From contig NZ_BDGB01000161.1 in NCBI RefSeq assembly GCF_002157585.1, positions 62,001 through 126,000 on the forward strand: a stretch of DNA of 64,000 bases, written 5' to 3'. Shown here piece after piece: positions 34,600 to 44,300 of the stretch. Made by a program: the position numbers and the translations under genes. Below the pieces are notes generated by a model. That model was not told the origin of the DNA and ran no database searches. It saw nothing but the letters and a program-made list of their open reading frames with translations. Position 1 is the first letter of the stretch. The number at the start of each line of letters is the position of its first letter. Origin of the DNA: Lentilactobacillus parakefiri. Lineage in GTDB: Bacteria; Bacillota; Bacilli; Lactobacillales; Lactobacillaceae.

Positions 34600-36336
34600 T
34601 ATTTGTCATCCTCCTCTCGTAATTGTGAGTGAATAATTTCTTGGTAAACCTTGTTGGTAGCCCGCAATTCATCATGGGTGCCCTTACCAACCAGCTTGCC
34701 GTTATCAAGCACTAAGATCAGGTCGGCATCAGCAACCGTCGCAATTCGTTGAGCCACAATCACGGTAATACTCTGCTGAATATGTTTATCAGCCCGCAAG
34801 GCCGCCCGTAAATCGGCATCAGTCTTGAAGTCCAACGCAGAGAAGGAATCATCAAAGACGTAAACGGCGGCTTGCTTAACCAGTGAACGGGCAATAGCGA
34901 GTCGCTGCTTTTGACCGCCGGAGAAGTTATCCCCACCCTGCTCAACCTGAAGATCGAGTCCGGCCGGGTCTTCTTCGACGAAATCTTTGGCCCGGGCAAT
35001 TTCCAAAGCATGCCAAATCTGGTCGTCGGTGGCATCCGGATTGCCATACTTCATATTGTCACGGATCGTTCCAGTGAACAGCGTCGCCTTTTGTGGGACA
35101 AAGGAAACCTGGGCTCTCAGGTCTTTCATCGAAAAGTCATTAATGTTGTGACCATCCAACTCGATCTCGCCCTTATCCACATCATAGAATCGCGGAATCA
35201 AGCTGACCAAAGTCGTCTTCCCTGAACCGGTACCACCAATAATCGCCACCGTTTGGCCGCTATGGGCTTCAAAATCAATATCACTTAAGGCCGGCATTTC
35301 AGCTTGGCGATAACGATATTCAACATGGTCAAATTTCAAATCATGCTGCTTGGCATCAGGATCGAGTGCTACCGGATGTTCCGCCTGCTTCATGGTTGAT
35401 TTCAAAGCAAGAACGGTTTGAATTCGTTTAGCTGAGGCCTGTGCCCGCGGGATGAAGACAAACACCATTGAGAGCATCATGAAACTCATCAAAATCTGCA
35501 TCGCATAACTCATAAACGCAATCAGGTTACCAACCTGCATTGATTGAGCACCAATTAGCTTGGCACCAAACCAGACAATCGCGACGTTGGTACCACTCAT
35601 GATTAAGGTCATGACCGGGAACGCCAAAGCCACAATTGTGTTGACTTTGATGGCGTTATCGGTGTAATCCCGGTTGGCATATTCAAATCGGTCTTGTTCA
35701 AATTGATCCTGCCGAAATGCGCCGGATAACCCGGACCCCGGTCAAGCCTTCTCGGAAGATTCGGTTAATCTTATCGGTCTTCGTCTGCATGGCTCTAGAT
35801 AATGGGACTGAGAAGTAGAGTAGGAGACCAACAAATATAATCATCACCGGCAAAACAACCAAAAAGATCATGGTTAATTGATGATCCTTGGTGTAGGCCA
35901 AGAAGCTGGCACCAATCAACATAATCGGCGCCATCAGCATCATCCGCAGCATAATAATCGCTACGTTTTGAATCTGAACCACATCGTTTGTGGTTCGGGT
36001 AATTAATGATGACGTTTCAATCTGATCATATTCATCTTTTGAGAAATTGATGACTTTTCGGTAAACGTCACTCCGCAAGTTCTGCCCCAACTTTTGTGAG
36101 GTTCGGGCGGCTAAAAAGACGTTGCAGACCGCTGCGAGAATACTAATGAGTGAAAAGCCAGCCATTTCAAAGCCCACTTTCCAAATATAGCCAATATCTC
36201 CTTTAGCAACCCCGTTATTAACAATGTCAGAGGTCAGGCTGGGAAGATTCAAGTTCGCAATCACTTGAATGATCATGAACAGCACTGCCCCAAGAACTGC
36301 CATGTACGAGATCCGGTTTTTGGCAATTTTCAGCAT
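34599..36336 (-). pseudogene. ABC exporter subunit (LmrC-like), frameshifted
   Basis: First subunit of the heterodimeric exporter, about 578 residues. ATG 36336 lies behind GGAAGGAG. Helices 1-4 read normally to TGVRVIR; a single extra base (G at about 35721 in plus orientation) then shifts the frame. With it removed the sequence runs RVIRAFRQDQFEQDRFEYANRD and joins the rest. The NBD is intact: GGTGSGKTT, NFSGGQKQR, YVFDDSFSALD. The Walker B ends in Asp (DDSF, Asp instead of Glu), the degenerate site usual in one half of LmrCD-type pairs. Confidence 0.88.
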
Positions 36337-36557
36337 TTTCCTACTCCTTCCAGGTTCGTTTTTAAGGTTAATTTGCACTTAATTAGGTACCGAACTATAT
36401 CACTGCTCTTACATTTAAAATACAAGGATAAGTTGGTAAATAATTAAACAAAACAGATACATTACATTATGGACTTTTCTCCAAATGGTTTCAGCAATGT
36501 TAACCCAAAATTTAACTCCGGGCAAAGCTCTCCACCTATTCCAATGACGTCGAAAAA

Positions 36558-36750
36558 AGAATGGGAGTGGGACTTAAAGCGGTTAGTTTTCAGAATATAA
36601 GCCAGCAATCCGAATATCCAGGGCTTGGATATTTGGATTGCTGGCTTATATGGCCGGAAACTGCTTTAAGTCCCACGTTTTTACTATGGAATATTCGAAA
36701 CGATAAAGTTACAGGTGAGACGACAATCATTATTGTCCAGTCCCATTCTT
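36558..36750 (+). repeat. Modular hairpin element, copy 8 (longest)
   Basis: Bounded by AGAATGGGA and TCCCATTCT. Core: GTGGGACTTAAAGC, GGTTAGTTTTCAGA, inner stem ATATAAGCCAGCAAT with apex CCGAATATCC/GGATATTTGG, then TGGCCGGAAACTGC and TTTAAGTCCCAC. The 70-nt tail with GAAACGATAAAG, GGTGAGACGACAATC and ATTGTCCAGTCCCATTC is shared with copy 1. It fills the gap between exporter promoter region and the ketopantoate reductase 3' end. The remaining 36337-36557 is AT-rich promoter sequence. Confidence 0.85.
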
Positions 36751-36771
36751 TCTATATAATGCTAAAAGTAT

Positions 36772-37800
36772 TTAAGCTTGCGCAACATGCTCTTCAGGTG
36801 TCTTGACGGCATTCTGCTGATCTTTTTCCAGCACCGATTTCATGTAACCATCAACATCAAAAGTACCGGAGAATTCAGCCAAGTGAACCAGGTTTCTCAA
36901 GAAATCATGGGTTTTGGCTTCATAATGATACTTCAGACCAAGATCGTAGATGTAGCCATTAATGTAATCGACTTCAGTTTGGCGATTCTTTGAGATGTCT
37001 TGATACATTGACGGGAAGTGCAGTGGGTTGGAAACGGTGCTGACGTACTTCACAGTTTCCCACTCTTCCTGACGGGTGTTCAGCAAGGTGATCCCAGCAC
37101 GTTCGCAAACATCGAAGGCTTCATCAATCAGTTGAACCCCCAGCTTTTGGGCAACTGGGGATTGGATATACTCACCCATGCGAATCTTGAACATTGTGCA
37201 AAGGGTGTTGATGACGGAATTGAAGACCACTTTGGCCATTAAGGTTCCTAGGAAATTGGTCGTTAAGTTTGGATTAAGGCCTGCTTGTTGAAAGTCATCA
37301 ACAATTCGGTGGGTTATCTCGTCAGGCTTCTCCGTTTCATTAGCAATGTTCATCGAACCAGCACCTTTAGGGCCGATAAAGTCGACATCACCGGCTTTAT
37401 TTAAAACCGTTCCAATTAAGGCCGTCCCGCCTAGTAATCGTTCCTTGGGGAAGTATTGATTAAGCTTTTCAACGTGGCCCATGCCGTTCATACAGGTAAC
37501 GACATACTGTTTATCATTGAAGAAACGGGCACAGCGTTTCAAAAAGTCGGCCAGCTGATACTGTTTGGTGAAAACAATCAAGACATCCGGATCACCGTTA
37601 TATTCTTCAGGATAGTAGACGTTCACTGGCACAAGATGCTTATTTTGCCCATCACGGGAGACATAGACACCACCCTGCTGGTGGACCGTTTCAACTTGTG
37701 GTTCCCACGTGTCGACAAAATCAACATCAAACCCGGCTTCCTGCAGCAAAACACCATACCGCAAACCCATTGCACCTGCACCTAATACTGTATATTTCAT
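36772..37800 (-). CDS. Ketopantoate reductase-family (ApbA/PanE) dehydrogenase
   Basis: A 342-residue NAD(P)H-dependent reductase. The start is ATG 37800 (GAGAGGAAG upstream), giving MKYTVLGAGAMGLRYGVLLQ with the GAGAMG dinucleotide motif. The C-terminal 6-phosphogluconate-like domain holds AKVVFNSVINTLCTMF, with the family's catalytic Lys in LMAKVVFNS. Family members reduce 2-oxopantoate for CoA synthesis, or act as D-2-hydroxyacid dehydrogenases on branched-chain 2-oxo acids in lactic acid bacteria. Control by a T-box leader favours a link to an amino acid, hence the second role. Confidence 0.87.
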   Translation of the reverse strand: MKYTVLGAGAMGLRYGVLLQEAGFDVDFVDTWEPQVETVHQQGGVYVSRDGQNKHLVPVNVYYPEEYNGDPDVLIVFTKQYQLADFLKRCARFFNDKQYVVTCMNGMGHVEKLNQYFPKERLLGGTALIGTVLNKAGDVDFIGPKGAGSMNIANETEKPDEITHRIVDDFQQAGLNPNLTTNFLGTLMAKVVFNSVINTLCTMFKIRMGEYIQSPVAQKLGVQLIDEAFDVCERAGITLLNTRQEEWETVKYVSTVSNPLHFPSMYQDISKNRQTEVDYINGYIYDLGLKYHYEAKTHDFLRNLVHLAEFSGTFDVDGYMKSVLEKDQQNAVKTPEEHVAQA

Positions 37801-37876
37801 AAATAAAACTTCCTCTCCATTAATAGAATATGTAATCAACAATGTTTATCAATCCCACTAAAGCAACCCGGCGTAC

Positions 37877-38120
37877 AAAAAAGTCGCCCTTCTGTCACTA
37901 AGACAAAAGGACGACAATTGGCCGCGGTACCACCTTCATAGACACTTTTCGTATCCACTCGTTGCTTGCTTTAACGGACAAGTCCGAAACCGGCTAACTT
38001 GCGCTCACCGATTTATGGGTAAAGCATGAAAGTCACAATCTACAATTTCATTACCATCTCTCAGCCGCCGAATGGATTTTCTGTCAATAAGCCTGTAGAA
38101 AACTTCTTTCAAATTGATAG
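37877..38120 (-). promoter_or_regulatory. T-box riboswitch
   Basis: On the minus strand the leader holds the T-box core AAGGTGGTACCGCGG (37922-37936), followed by a terminator (GTCGTCCTTTTGTC with its near-complement and T6, 37877-37916). Upstream is a stem I closed by TCTACA/TGTAGA with an AUU triplet next to its base as the best specifier candidate (Ile), though GAA and AAU are alternatives. Uncharged tRNA would pair and permit readthrough into the reductase gene 77 nt downstream. Confidence 0.93.
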
Positions 38121-38125
38121 TTCGT

Positions 38126-38154
38126 ATTATGATAGTTAGATTAGAGTATGTCAA
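38126..38154 (-). promoter_or_regulatory. Promoter of the T-box transcript
   Basis: On the minus strand TTGACA, a 17-nt spacer and CATAAT, directly before the predicted T-box leader. Confidence 0.85.
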
Positions 38155-38269
38155 TACTTTTTGAGAAAATAATGTGAATAATTGACATGCTGATGTCAGA
38201 AAAGCGGCTAGGACATAACCCTTTGTGTGTTTGTAATGGCAACTTTGATCACCACTTCTATCTTGCGAA

Positions 38270-38385
38270 AAGCTGCGACAAACGGCAGATCCCAGAGTTT
38301 AACGAGAAAGTGCAACCATTCCAAAACCAGGAATGATTGCACTTTCTCGTTAAACTCTGGGATCTAAACGCCTATCGTCCCAGTC
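38270..38385 (-). repeat. Modular hairpin element, copy 7
   Basis: 35-bp arms with one G-T pair (38288-38322 and 38330-38364). Flanks GACAAACGGC and AAACGCCTATCGTCCCAGTC and apex CATTCCAAAACCAGGAATG match copy 6; the stem between flank and apex is different in sequence. It directly follows the adhesin stop codon. Confidence 0.87.
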
Positions 38386-41300
38386 TCATTTCTCTTGCTT
38401 GCGCTTTGCGTAGTAAATTGTTGCGGTTCCTAGCAACCCAACCAGTAAGAACATCCCAATCACCATCAGCAGTGTGTTATTGTCTTCCCCAGTTTGCGGT
38501 AAGGCTGATTTACCGGTATACCCAGATGACGGAATTCCCATCGGGCTGTCGAGGCTGCCAGTTTTGCCGGATGTTCCGGTGGTGTCATCCCAATCAAGGG
38601 TTCCAGATGAAGCATCATCGAAGTCTTCGCCAGGTAACGGCAACTCGCCTTCATCGTCTTCCAAATCGTTGTGGTAAACAATGCTGTCGTCCTCTTTGGT
38701 AGCCGTTCCGGTAACCGTTGAACTGTTCATCACCGCGGTTCGTTTGGTAACCGTTGTCACATAGCCATCGGCTGAGTAATCCTTTTCAGACACTTCATAT
38801 TTTGCACCAAGTGGAACGAAGAATTTAATCGACTGGCCATGGGTTAACGTGAAGCTGCCGTTACCGCCGTTGAATTGAATCGATCCATCCACAGCTTGAC
38901 CGTTAGTTGTCACCTGGGTCTTAAACGTTCCGTTAAGTGGATTGTTTGCCCCATCAGTCACTTCGATGTGGAATTCAAACTTGCGGCTTCTGTCTCCCAA
39001 TTCGTTGACAAATTTACTTACGGGCAGGATTCCCAGCTCCATTTCGCCGTTCTTGGTGTTGATGAAGTCAACGGTTCCCTTTTGATCTTCAGCTAATTTG
39101 AAGGTTTGAGTGGTCATCCCTTCTTGAACCTTGGCACCATTTACCCGATAAGTTGGGGCAAAACCATCAACATATTCTTCGCCGACCGCGTAAGTGTATT
39201 CAATCGGCAATCCGGTCACTGTCAACGATTCGCTGTCCTTCAACGTGATCACATTGGATTGGCCGTCAGCGAATTTCACAGTCATTTCGTGTGAGTCGCC
39301 GTGTTGATCAACCTTAGTCGCCTTGAATTTACCGGTTGCGCCGGAGTAAATTCGGAACTTGAAGTCACGATCATGGTCACTGGTTGTCAGCCCATCACCG
39401 GTAATTTGCTTGTTGATCTTCAGGCTGGCAAGTTTTTGGGTCTCCTTGCTGTTGGTGAAGTCAACGTTTACTCGGTCTTTATCAACTAACTTGAATTCTT
39501 TGGTCTTGACGCCGTTCTCCATACGGGTTCCGTTGAGTTGGTACTGCGTCTTAAAGCCGGACCCGTTCATTTCAGTAACGGTGTAAGTGTTGTGCTCACT
39601 TGGCAAGTCATAAATCAAGATGTTTTCGTCAGCCCTCAAGTTGACAGTGGCTTTGCCATCAGTGAATTTCACCTTCACTTTGTCGTAACCATTTAACAAG
39701 GCGTCATATTCGCCGTCAACGCTTGTATCTGATTCAATCACGAACTGGAAGGCCTTGTTCTTGTCAGCATCAATGATCCCGCCGCCTGCCAGATGCTTAC
39801 TAATCTTCAGCTCAGCTGTTTCGGCTTCAAATTTGGTGTTGGTAAAGACCACCGTGCCTTGCTGACCGTCTTTCAGCGCGAACTGACCAGTTTCGTTACC
39901 CACTTTGTCAGCCGTATCGTTAACATTGTAAGTTGTTTCAAACATGAAGCGTTGGTAACGGGTTCTTTCACTGACGTTGTACTTGTAGTCGGTTGGCAGA
40001 TCCAGGATGTTAAGGGATTCGCGATCCTTGAGCGTGATTGGTTCAGCTCTATCGTCCTTACCAACTATTGAAGCCTGGCCGTCTTTAAATGCCACGGTAA
40101 CATCAGTAGTATCACCATTCTGGTCGAGTTTCTCAGCCTTGAATGTCCCGTTAAGTTGATCGCTAATGCCGGCTTTTGGCGTCGCAATTACGCGGAACTC
40201 GAACTCAAAGTCTTTATCTTCATCATCCACAGGGCCTGCAAGAACTTTCTTGACCTTCAAATTTGTGGATTCAGGCGTTGGTTTGGTGTTGGTGAAATGA
40301 ACCATCCCCATCTTGTCTTCTTGCGTCACAAATTCAGTTGCGACATTTCCTGACTTCTCGGTGTTTTCGTTCACTTTGTAACTCGGATCGTAGCCTTCAC
40401 TGCTCTTCTCAGTTTCGGTTACTTGAATTTTGGCGCTGATTGGTAAGCCGAGGATTTGCGCTTTTTGGTCGTGTTTGAGGTTGAACGCAATGATGTTGTT
40501 GTCATTAAACGAAACGGGTGCGTCAGTGTATTTACCACTTACTTCGTATTTGCGAAGCGTGAACTCACCGTCTAATTTACCGCCATTCTCATCGGTTCCT
40601 TCAACCCTAAATCTAAACTGCTTGTTGAAGTCTTCGTCCCCAGCCGTTTCGCCTTTGACAGTCTTTTTGACTTCGATCCCAGTTGTGAGTGAATGGTTAT
40701 TGAAGATCAAGTCAGACATATTCTTGTCAGTCGTCAACTCATGAGTATCGCCATCTTCACTGTGGTTACCAAATTTGTGAGTCACTTCAAATCCGTGAGT
40801 TTTAGTTTCTTGAGCTTCAAGCAGCAAGCCCTTTGAAAGATAGATGGTGATGCCTTGATCAGCTTTCAATTTGATGGTTTCAGATTTGTACACGCCATTG
40901 TCTTCAGTAAACGTGATCTTGCCATTTGCATTGTCCGCCTTAAATTCTTTAGTTTTTGCGCCTTTCCAATTTGCAGGTGGGTTCTTGATGGTTAACACGA
41001 ACTCAAATACTTTGTCGTGGTCTCCCGGTGCAAGACTACCACTAACAGTTTTTCGCAATGTGAATGGAACAAGGTCAGGAGAAATATTTTCGAACTGGAT
41101 TGAGTTCTGGAAATTTTCTCTGTTCAATTCAATGTCAGCAACTTTGCTGTCATTCTTCTTTTTCTCGCCATCAACATGCGTGTTGGTGTCGTAGTGACCC
41201 TTGCTTAATTCAGTAACTGTAAACTTGGTTGCGTCTTTTGGCAATCCAAGGATCACCAACTTCTCGTTGTCCTTAAGAGTGATCTCCTTGATCCCAGTTA

Positions 41301-44300
41301 CGCCATACTCAATTTCAGTTACGGCACCTTCATCGTCAAATGTGATCTCACCACTGTTGATAATTCTGTCAGTACTAGCGTTTTTAACAACTGCTTTGTA
41401 TTTCTGACCTTTAATCGCATTACGAGTGGCATCATCATTTGCCTTCACTTCAAATTCGAAGTCAACGACGCCCTCTGGCATATCACCAGCAACAATCTTC
41501 TCAAATTCAAACTGGTTCACAACTTGACGGTTAATAAATTTGACAGTTGAATTATCTGCAGTGACTGCCCCGGCAGCTTTCCAGCCGTCTTCGTCCGAGT
41601 CGCCTGCTTCGTTTTCATCGCCGTCGCCAACCTGATAATGAACTTCAGTGTATCGGTCATGCTGCTTTTCATACACTTTCACCCTGACGTTAGCAGGTAG
41701 CTTGATGTTACGGTAACTTTCAGCAGTTTTCAATTTGATTTGGTCAGTACTGCCATCGGTGTACTTAACATGAGTGGCTTGACCGTTTGTGAAATCAAAT
41801 TTGACAGCAGCATCCCCGTTGGCAGTGTGTTTAATGCCTTCGACTTCACCCTTAAAGCTGGTATCGACATTGCCACTTGCATCCATGATTTTCATCATAA
41901 ATTCAAATTCTTCGTTCTTATCAGCATTCGCATTTGGCCCTTCAATCAGCTTGGAAAAGCCAAAGTGAGTGGTCTTTTCTTCATTGGTAAATTTAACAAT
42001 TCCCACCGCAGCGTCCTTACCTTGAAGCATCTGGAAAGTATCGGTCTCGTTGCCGTCATTACCATCTACTTGGACCGTGGTGAGGTTTTCGAGCGTATGA
42101 GTTGCACGATAAGTGCCATTGGCTGATTCAATCACCCGGTAATACTTGTCCTGTGGTAATCCTTTAATGGTAATCACTTCACCGTCTTTAATCCTGCGGA
42201 GATTCGTCGATACACCATCCTTAAAGGTTACAACACTCTCAGCACCATCGACATCGTACGTAAAGTCGTCGTTAAACGCGGTATCTACCTTGCCATCCTT
42301 ATCGGTCGCATACACCTTGAATTCAAACTCAGCATCTTTATGAACACCAAGTGCATTTACGACCGTTTTCTTGATCTTCAAAGCATTGGTCCGCTGATTC
42401 TTCGCAGTCATGCAATAAGTGTTCTCATTGCCATCTTCAGCTTCTTCTTGGGCATCAGTAATCGTAAATTCTTTTGAAACCCATCTATCGTCGTAGTTCT
42501 CAAGTCCCTGAACTTCAACAATTTGGTAAGTTGGTTTGTCATAAAGGCCATCGAATGACACGAAGCCGTCTTTGTCGGTGGCTTTGGGTTCGCCAACATT
42601 TTCCCAACTACCATTCCGTTTCATTTGAAGTTGGAACTTGACGCCTTCAAGTGGCGCACCAGTGACCGCATCAACTTTCTTAATGTTGGCCGCAAAAGTT
42701 GTATACTGCCCCGCAACTTCAGCGCTTGACTGAACTTCTTCCTTATCTTCGAAATCTTTTAACGCAATTGTCAGTTTAACTTCATTACTGTAGGTGGTGC
42801 CAACTGTTTTTGAAGTCACTGTGTGGTACTCAACTAACAATGGCGTTTTTACCTGGTATGAGCTCTTCATTTTAATCGTCATTGTGTTCAAGGTGTCTGA
42901 ATACACAACATCATAATCATGTCCTTCAATTAACGCACTATCATCTATCTTGAAATATTCCACTTTACCATTCACCAATGAACGTTTGGCTTCGTAGATC
43001 TTTAGCTTGTAACGTTCGTCATTGGTCTTCAGATGATAGTGACCACCGCTAAGTGTATCGACTAATTTGACCGGTGATTTAAGTTCATAGCCATTCCCAT
43101 TGATCGCCAGGCTCCATTTAACCGCCCCAACCGATCGGGTTTGACCATTACCTTCATCTAATTCAAGGTTGTCTTTAAGCAGCTTCCCACTCTTGTTTAG
43201 CAGGTACCCACTATCAGCATAGGATACGCTAGCATTGGCGGTGAGGCTGTGTTTTTCCTTATCTCCGGCATTCTTTTTCCATTCGGCTGTGACCTTATTA
43301 TTAAATGTCCAAGATTTGAGGTGCTCATATGTCGTATCTTCATTAGCTTTAAAGTTCTGAACCTTTGATTGATACTTCAGCTCGAAGACCCGTTTACCAA
43401 TTTCGCTTTCGCCGTTTGCGTTTTCATGATCCAGATAAATGTTTTTGTAAGCCTCTTCAGATAATTTCAGATTAAAGGTCACCTTGTGGTTTTCATTGAT
43501 ATCAACATCAATCGCATACTGATCTGCAGTCAATTTCTGCGTGTCGGAAATTCCGCGACCATTTAGATTGATTTTCGCCAACGAAACTACTAGCGATTCT
43601 TTTAAGCGGTCCTGAATATCTTGGAGGTTTTTATTAGTTGGATGCCCAGTCACATCCTTGATCACGTCCGGCCCCACCTCATCAGTGATATCAATTCCAT
43701 TAGTTACCAAGGCAGCGTATTCATCTGATCCCAGGTACTGACGGTAATTGAAGCGGGTTGTCCAGTTGATGAGACCATTGTTGAGGAAGTCTTTGTCTAA
43801 CTGGCCTTCTTTGGAGATGTTTTTCCGAATTTGATCTCCTTGGCCCACACAAGTAGACACCGTTGGTTTTCCTGAGCCTTGGTAATCTATTTCAGCGTAA
43901 TTACAAATCTGTTTCAATTCATCCGGAGTTGCCTTTAAAATCTCTTCTTTATTCAAAGGAACATTGTTTAGATAAATAATAAATGAGTTTTCATCCTTTG
44001 GTAAATTTAGAACGGTAATGTCAATCTGGTTCCCAGAGAGTGTTACTTTAAATGCTTCTTGAGTATTGCCCTCATCACCTGTCCAATATGTTTTACCGCC
44101 CACAACTTTGTAATCCCAAGTTGGGTCGTTTGCCGTCTTTGAAAACGAGATATGATTCTTAACTTCGTTAGTCAACCCAGCATTATTATTAAAGCTTTCG
44201 TAAAACTTCTTAAAATCTAAGAAATTCAGATTTTTTCCTTTGACGGGTTCCGTAATCTTGAATGAGCCATCAACTTTTCTGTTAATTTGGTTAACGTGAA

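Noticed and set aside
41160-42640. Repeats within the adhesin considered as a CRISPR or satellite array
   Set aside because: The repeat exists only at protein level with about 400-nt units and no short identical direct repeats.
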